Origin: Candidatus Methanocorpusculum equi
GTDB lineage: Archaea > Halobacteriota > Methanomicrobia > Methanomicrobiales > Methanocorpusculaceae
DNA: 10,195 nucleotides
Direction: 5' to 3'
Assembly: GCA_018065685.1 (NCBI GenBank)
Contig: JAGHSU010000136.1
Span: 1 to 10,195, forward strand
Under the pieces are notes generated by a model, which worked only from the letters and a program-made list of their open reading frames with translations, was not told the DNA's origin and made no database searches. The position numbers were made by a program, and so were the translations under genes. This document shows, piece by piece, positions 6,749-10,195 of the stretch (positions are counted from its first letter, which is position 1; each line of letters opens with the position of its first letter).

Positions 6749-6789
6749 TTTTTCCTCTGAGGGAAAAAATATATATTTTCTGAAAAAAA
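6749..6789 (-). terminator. Terminator of the nucleoside phosphorylase gene
   Basis: On the minus strand a run of seven T (6789-6783) comes 2 bases after the stop codon. An AT-rich stretch and a hairpin, TTTTTCC/GGAAAAA with a 6-base loop (6749-6768), follow. The hairpin also reads on the plus strand, so the element may act in both directions between these convergent genes. Confidence 0.6.
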
Positions 6790-6791
6790 GG

Positions 6792-7772
6792 TCAGGAAGT
6801 TGCTGAACCATTACCATTTACAGGCATTCTCTCTATTAACCGGGTCACCAGACTGGTAAATACTTCGCCCATTTGCCTGGCTGTTGCGACAACATCATCG
6901 CCATTGGTAGGTTGTGTGTTTGAGTCGTTTACATTAGCCATATCTGTAACACAGCAGATGAGACATACGCGCATCTCCATCTGACGGGCGGCAATCGCTT
7001 CAACAACTGAACTCATACTTACAGTATCTGCTCCGATTGCTCTGTAGAAATTACATTCTGTCGGGGTTTCATACTGTGGGCCCGGGACCTGCAGATGGAT
7101 GCCTTCAACAATCGGAATCCCTGATTCCTTTCCAATATCAAGAACAATCTTCCGGAGTTCAGAATCATAGACATCGTTCATAGGAACGAACCTTTGACCG
7201 AGTTCTTTTATCTCATTCCCGCGCAGAGGGGATGGGACGAATGAGCTGATGTGGTCTTTTACGACGACGAATGAACCCTTTGGAATATCCGTGTTCAGAC
7301 TTCCCGCAGAACAGCTGAGAATGACTGTATCTGCACCAAGGAGATGCATTATCCGCAGCGGGAGGACAACATCATCCATATCATATCCTTCATAATAATG
7401 CACTCTTCCCTGCATTGCAACAAGTTTAACCCCGTTAAGCGTTCCAAATACGAAATTGCCGGCATGACCCACTGCGGTCGACTGTGGGAAACCTTTCAGG
7501 GAACTGTAGGGGACTGTTGCTTCCACATCCATGGCCTCAACGAACCCGCCGAGTCCGGACCCAAGAACAACTGCGACATCCGGTTCAAAATTCGTTATCT
7601 TACGGATATCTGAAACATATCCGTTCAATCGTTCCATGTATGCATCATCATCCGGAACCTGAGAGACATCCGCTGGTGATGATACAATTATTCCAAAACA
7701 AACTCCCATGCCGGCGAGAAAGACCGCGGTTGCAATCGCAAGCAGGAGAATTATCAGATTCTTTTTATCCAT
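6792..7772 (-). CDS. Membrane-anchored or secreted purine nucleoside phosphorylase family protein
   Basis: This 326-residue protein belongs to the trimeric PNP/MTAP family, which cleaves purine nucleosides with phosphate to free base and ribose 1-phosphate. Residues 5-31 form one hydrophobic segment after MDKKN, predicted to be a signal anchor with the enzyme outside the cell. There is no good lipobox around Cys25. The catalytic domain spans about 50-316: GSGLGG (71-76), GHAG with H103, GRVHYYEGY (122-130), SAGSLN (155-160), GPQYETPTE (231-239, Glu235) and SMSS (252-255). The usual base-binding Asn in the V-T-N motif is Asp277 (CCVTDMA). The His that usually contacts the ribose 5'-OH has no clear counterpart. 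ATG 7772 is chosen because the hydrophobic segment starts there and a TATA box lies 31 bases upstream; a longer frame up to 7850 runs through that promoter. It is a single-gene unit. Confidence 0.85.
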   Translation of the reverse strand: MDKKNLIILLLAIATAVFLAGMGVCFGIIVSSPADVSQVPDDDAYMERLNGYVSDIRKITNFEPDVAVVLGSGLGGFVEAMDVEATVPYSSLKGFPQSTAVGHAGNFVFGTLNGVKLVAMQGRVHYYEGYDMDDVVLPLRIMHLLGADTVILSCSAGSLNTDIPKGSFVVVKDHISSFVPSPLRGNEIKELGQRFVPMNDVYDSELRKIVLDIGKESGIPIVEGIHLQVPGPQYETPTECNFYRAIGADTVSMSSVVEAIAARQMEMRVCLICCVTDMANVNDSNTQPTNGDDVVATARQMGEVFTSLVTRLIERMPVNGNGSATS

Positions 7773-7798
7773 TTCAGTAACTACAATGGTATTATTTC

Positions 7799-7807
7799 TA
7801 TATATAA
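7799..7807 (-). promoter_or_regulatory. TATA box of the nucleoside phosphorylase gene
   Basis: Minus-strand TTATATATA is preceded by the A/G-rich BRE-like AAAGATAA. It is centred 31 bases before the ATG, so the predicted transcript would have a leader of only about 6 bases. This agrees with the absence of a Shine-Dalgarno site. Confidence 0.65.
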
Positions 7808-7824
7808 TTATCTTTGCTGCTGTC

Positions 7825-7888
7825 CCATGAAATTCAGATGCAGTATACAAACGACCTCAGGTGCCGCGGAATCCTCGACGATGTCTGA
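7825..7888 (+). pseudogene. Fragment of a duplicated rpa gene
   Basis: Bases 7825-7883 align without gaps to 5602-5660 inside rpa, with 51 of 59 identical. Translated in the same frame from 7826, the fragment gives HEIQMQYTNDLRCRGILDD. The intact protein from His421 reads HEIQMQYKNDLRIRGILDD, a difference of two residues. The fragment then has Val and a TGA stop (7886-7888). Homology ends sharply downstream and blurs upstream, where a few bases resemble the zinc-finger codons. A T-run at 7932-7937 on the same strand could be the remnant's terminator. No start codon or complete domain remains, so it is a relic, not a gene. Confidence 0.8.
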
Positions 7889-8021
7889 GATAGACAATTC
7901 ATGGGGAACTGGAAATACTCTACCCTCATACTTTTTTAACTCCGGATAAACAGCTGCACCCCGGATGATGAATAATTACAGAACGCAGAAACAAAGAGTG
8001 TCCACCCGGATAAATTCACTT

Positions 8022-8028
8022 AAAAAAA
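8022..8028 (-). terminator. T-run terminator after rpsB
   Basis: On the minus strand a run of seven T begins 19 bases after the rpsB stop. Arms CCCGGAT (8005-8011) and ATCCGGG (8039-8045) flank it and could form a 7-bp stem with the T-run in the loop. Termination is more likely to depend on the T-run than on that stem. Confidence 0.55.
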
Positions 8029-8047
8029 GGATGTGTTAATCCGGGAT

Positions 8048-8656
8048 TTACATCTCGGATTCGAAGTTTTCGACAGTTAATGAGGAGACAATGCCCTTCT
8101 GCTTTAAGATCTCTCTGGTTAAGAGGAAATAAACCATGGAAAGAGCCTTGCGTCCCTTGTTGTTGGTCGGAATTACGAGATCAACGTTGTTCGTCTGGTT
8201 GTTAATATCGCAGAGTGCAATAACCGGAATGCCGCACTGGACTGCTTCGGTGATGACCTGTGAGTCTCCAATCGGGTCGGTTACAACAACAACCTCAGGC
8301 TCCACGTACTTCGGGAGTTTCGGGTTGGTTAAGGTTCCCGGGATGAATCTTCCGACATGGTAGACTGCGCCGATGGTCTCTGCAAACTTCTGTGCAGGGA
8401 ACTGACCGTACTGACGGGAGGTTGCGACGAAGACCTTCGGGGACTCGTAGCGTGCGAGGAACTTTGCTACCTGCTTGATACGCTCATCAGTCTTTCTGAT
8501 GTCGATGATGTAAAGACCATCGGATCTGACACGGTAGATGAAGTCCTTCATGTCGTTGTCTTTCTGCTGGGTTCCGATGTGGACACCTGCTGCCAGGTAT
8601 TCTTCTACGGATACTAACGGTTCGTTTAATTCAATTCCAAGTTCATTGTCGGCCAT
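8048..8656 (-). CDS. rpsB: 30S ribosomal protein uS2, archaeal type
   Basis: This 202-residue protein is a structural component of the small ribosomal subunit. Recognisable archaeal/eukaryotic uS2 segments are [11 protein letters not shown] near residue 23, [29 protein letters not shown]-like [14 protein letters not shown], and [12 protein letters not shown] near the C-terminal part. The length is normal for archaea. ATG 8656 lies one base after the eno stop codon and is preceded by GAGGAG (8672-8667, minus strand) with a 10-base spacing. A start 18 bases further upstream would lie inside the end of eno and ahead of this site, so it is rejected. It is the last gene of the rpoK-eno-rpsB run. 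Confidence 0.96.
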   Translation of the reverse strand: MADNELGIELNEPLVSVEEYLAAGVHIGTQQKDNDMKDFIYRVRSDGLYIIDIRKTDERIKQVAKFLARYESPKVFVATSRQYGQFPAQKFAETIGAVYHVGRFIPGTLTNPKLPKYVEPEVVVVTDPIGDSQVITEAVQCGIPVIALCDINNQTNNVDLVIPTNNKGRKALSMVYFLLTREILKQKGIVSSLTVENFESEM

Positions 8657-8657
8657 T

Positions 8658-9866
8658 TTAAAAATGCTCCTCAATTCTTATAAGTTCATTTAGTTTGGCG
8701 ATACGCTCGCCTCCGACAACACCGCTCTTTAACAGACAGCATCCGAAGGCTGTTGCAAGATGTGCAATGGTATTGTCGGTTGTCTCACCTGATCTGTGGC
8801 TCATCACCGTCTCATAACCCGCCTCGTGTGCGAGCTGGATGGTTTCAAAGGTGTCAGTCAGGGTACCAATCTGATTCGGCTTGATTAAGACACAGTTTCC
8901 TGCCTCTGCCTCAATACCGATCGCCAGACGTGCAGCGTTCGTTACAAAGAGGTCATCACCGCAGACGAGTGTGTCACGGTTTTCAACCGCCTTTGTAAAG
9001 GCCGCAAAGCCCTCGAAGTCCTCCTCCTGAATCGGGTCTTCAATGTATAAGAGATCGTACTGGTCCGCGAGCTCTGCAAGATATGCAATCTGCTCTTCAG
9101 TTGTACGCTCTCCGGTCTTGTAGACATAACGCTGTTTTTCAGCGTTCCACATCTCGGAGGATGCAACGTCAAGTCCCATGCGGACTTCAATTCCGGTTTC
9201 ATCGGCAACCTTGTCTGTTGCTTCTTTTACAATCTCAAAGGCCTCGAGGTCGGAGATGTGCGGAGCCCATGCCCCCTCGTCTCCTTTTCCGCAGCCTTTG
9301 CCGCGGGCAACAAGAATCTCTTTAATGCGCTTGTGCACTAAGGCGTTTGTAAAGACCGCTTCAGCTGAGTTTCCGGCCCCTGTCGGGATTACAAGGAACT
9401 CCTGGATATCGGTTGCATCAACTGCGTGTGCTCCGCCGCCGATGACGTTTCCGAGCGGCAGAGGTGTGTTGTGCACCTGATAGAGTCCGTTTCCTCCAAG
9501 GAACTGGAAGAGTTCAAGGTTCTGTGCGGACGCTGCTGCCTTCGCATTTGCAAGCGATAAAGCAACTGCAACATTTGCTCCGATTCCGGAAAGGTTCTCG
9601 GTTCCGTCAACTTCGTGAAGAACTTCATCGAATCCGAACTGGTCTGCCGCGTCAAGCTCAAGAAGGCGCGGAAGCAGTTTTGTTTTTGCATCGGCGATTG
9701 CCTCGTCGCAGTCACGCACATGTGCTTCGTAGATTCCGGTGGATGCGCCGGACGGTGCGCATGCACGTCCGAAACCGCCGGAGACAGTGGTAATCTCAGC
9801 TTCAATTGTCGGATTCCCTCTGGAATCCAGAATCTTTCGAAGATATATATCTGCAATTTCAGTCAT
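8658..9866 (-). CDS. eno: Enolase (phosphopyruvate hydratase)
   Basis: This 402-residue cytoplasmic enzyme interconverts 2-phosphoglycerate and phosphoenolpyruvate in glycolysis/gluconeogenesis. Active-site features are all present: SGASTG (39-44), the GGAHA segment with His147 and the following DIQEF, the KGDEGAW loop (194-200), and Mg ligands in GLDVASSE (Asp233), YIEDP (Glu276) and CGDDL (Asp303/304). The catalytic lysine is in LIKPNQIGT (Lys329), and SHRSGET (356-362) follows. The protein is slightly shorter than bacterial enolases and similar to archaeal ones. The frame stays open to 10040, but the first 58 extra residues overlap rpoK in another frame and do not resemble enolase. [19 protein letters not shown] starts at ATG 9866, one base after the rpoK stop. 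GAGG at 9879-9876 is a plausible ribosome-binding site. Confidence 0.97.
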   Translation of the reverse strand: MTEIADIYLRKILDSRGNPTIEAEITTVSGGFGRACAPSGASTGIYEAHVRDCDEAIADAKTKLLPRLLELDAADQFGFDEVLHEVDGTENLSGIGANVAVALSLANAKAAASAQNLELFQFLGGNGLYQVHNTPLPLGNVIGGGAHAVDATDIQEFLVIPTGAGNSAEAVFTNALVHKRIKEILVARGKGCGKGDEGAWAPHISDLEAFEIVKEATDKVADETGIEVRMGLDVASSEMWNAEKQRYVYKTGERTTEEQIAYLAELADQYDLLYIEDPIQEEDFEGFAAFTKAVENRDTLVCGDDLFVTNAARLAIGIEAEAGNCVLIKPNQIGTLTDTFETIQLAHEAGYETVMSHRSGETTDNTIAHLATAFGCCLLKSGVVGGERIAKLNELIRIEEHF

Positions 9867-9867
9867 A

Positions 9868-10065
9868 TCAGACGTCCTCGGTTTTGCTGCCGATATGGCG
9901 GCGCACCGTGATTGGTACGCGGTCTGCCTCGAACTCTGCCATTGCGATTCCGAGAGGATCGATTTTTTCGGTGCGGACAAGGATTGGTGCCCCCATCGAA
10001 ATCTGCAGAGCGCGCGCGCCGACGATTCTTGCGCGTTCATACCGGGTATAATCAGTAGCTGTCAT
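9868..10065 (-). CDS. rpoK: DNA-directed RNA polymerase subunit K (Rpo6/RPB6 family)
   Basis: This 65-residue subunit of archaeal RNA polymerase is the homologue of eukaryotic RPB6 and bacterial omega; it helps assemble the clamp region around the largest subunit. The signature [19 protein letters not shown] covers residues 9-27, followed by PILV and the C-terminal PITVRRHI. Length is typical. The gene sits between tRNA-Pro and eno, the standard archaeal order. It starts 35 bases after the tRNA 3' end and has no strong Shine-Dalgarno site or clear TATA box of its own, so it may be transcribed with the tRNA or from a promoter not recognised here. Confidence 0.95.
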   Translation of the reverse strand: MTATDYTRYERARIVGARALQISMGAPILVRTEKIDPLGIAMAEFEADRVPITVRRHIGSKTEDV

Positions 10066-10094
10066 TTAAGAAATTCACATCCATGAATAGAGAG

Positions 10095-10100
10095 AAAAAA
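10095..10100 (-). terminator. T-run immediately after tRNA-Pro
   Basis: Six T residues follow directly after the tRNA discriminator base on the minus strand. They may end or attenuate tRNA transcription before rpoK. Some readthrough is likely because no separate rpoK promoter is evident. Confidence 0.4.
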
Positions 10101-10175
10101 TGGGGCCGCTGAGATTCGAACTCAGGTCACTACGTCCCGAACGTAATAGGATGGTCCAGGCTACCCTACGGCCCC
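10101..10175 (-). tRNA. tRNA-Pro (anticodon CGG)
   Basis: A full cloverleaf can be drawn on the minus strand. The acceptor stem is GGGGCCG/CGGCCCC with discriminator A. The anticodon stem is TTACG/CGTAG with one T-G pair, around the 7-base loop TTCGGGA, which gives anticodon CGG (proline CCG codons). The T stem is CTGAG/CTCAG around TTCGAAT. CCA is not encoded, and no intron is seen. It lies next to rpoK, as in other euryarchaeal clusters. Its promoter would lie beyond the right edge. Confidence 0.96.
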
Positions 10176-10195
10176 GCCTCATTCTCATGTTTCAC

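Noticed and set aside
6557..6760. 67-codon plus-strand open frame after the RPA-associated gene
   Set aside because: It spans a T-run terminator and an inverted repeat, has no ribosome-binding site, and its sequence shows no domain.
7680..7772. Lipoprotein signal with Cys25 in the phosphorylase
   Set aside because: The residues before Cys25 (M-G-V) do not match a lipobox, so a simple signal anchor is the better reading.
7773..7850. 26-residue N-terminal extension of the phosphorylase
   Set aside because: It would run across the TATA box and into the rpa relic; the signal-anchor Met at 7772 fits the predicted transcript start.
9389..9856. Minus-strand open frame of 155 codons within eno, and similar frames on the plus strand there
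   Set aside because: They are out-of-frame readings of the enolase gene, which is fully accounted for by conserved motifs.
9867..10040. 58-residue N-terminal extension of enolase
   Set aside because: It overlaps rpoK out of frame and is unlike any enolase; the family N terminus begins exactly at ATG 9866.

Overview
The window reads as chromosomal DNA from a euryarchaeon, most likely a methanogen of the Methanomicrobiales (a Methanocorpusculum-like genome is a guess). Pointers are the archaeal information-processing genes (RNA polymerase subunit K, archaeal enolase, archaeal uS2, a multi-OB replication protein A with its RPA-associated partner), TATA-box promoters, U-run terminators, ATGA-type overlaps, and a tRNA without an encoded CCA.

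Right end (8048-10175, minus strand): tRNA-Pro(CGG), rpoK, eno and rpsB form a tight cluster. The protein genes are separated by one base each. This is the tail of the conserved archaeal ribosomal protein/RNA polymerase cluster and ends in a T-run.

Middle (6529-8047): a minus-strand gene for a purine nucleoside phosphorylase with an N-terminal membrane anchor lies between rpsB and the RPA operon. Just upstream of its promoter is a 60-bp piece of a second RPA gene, 51/59 identical to the intact gene and ending in a stop. This marks a past local duplication or rearrangement.

Centre (4303-6598, plus strand): a TATA box and Shine-Dalgarno site precede rpa (four predicted OB folds, one zinc finger). 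A gene for an RPA-associated OB-fold protein overlaps its stop by 4 bp. Together they encode an ssDNA-binding complex for replication and repair.

Intergenic block 3899-4342: no gene. It holds a run of small hairpins with repeated GAA triloops, a diverged direct repeat, and TATA-like elements at both ends. It may be a structured leader, a small RNA or a palindromic repeat element.

Left end (187-3898, minus strand): a DJ-1/PfpI-family gene, a 629-aa TPR protein with a C-terminal winged-helix domain, and a BrxD-like (DUF2791) P-loop ATPase. The last two overlap by 17 bp and probably work together. No other BREX genes are visible, and a hairpin plus T-run follows the ATPase, so this looks like a compact TPR-wHTH/ATPase module separate from BREX. 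It is the best candidate for an undescribed system here, but its function is unknown.
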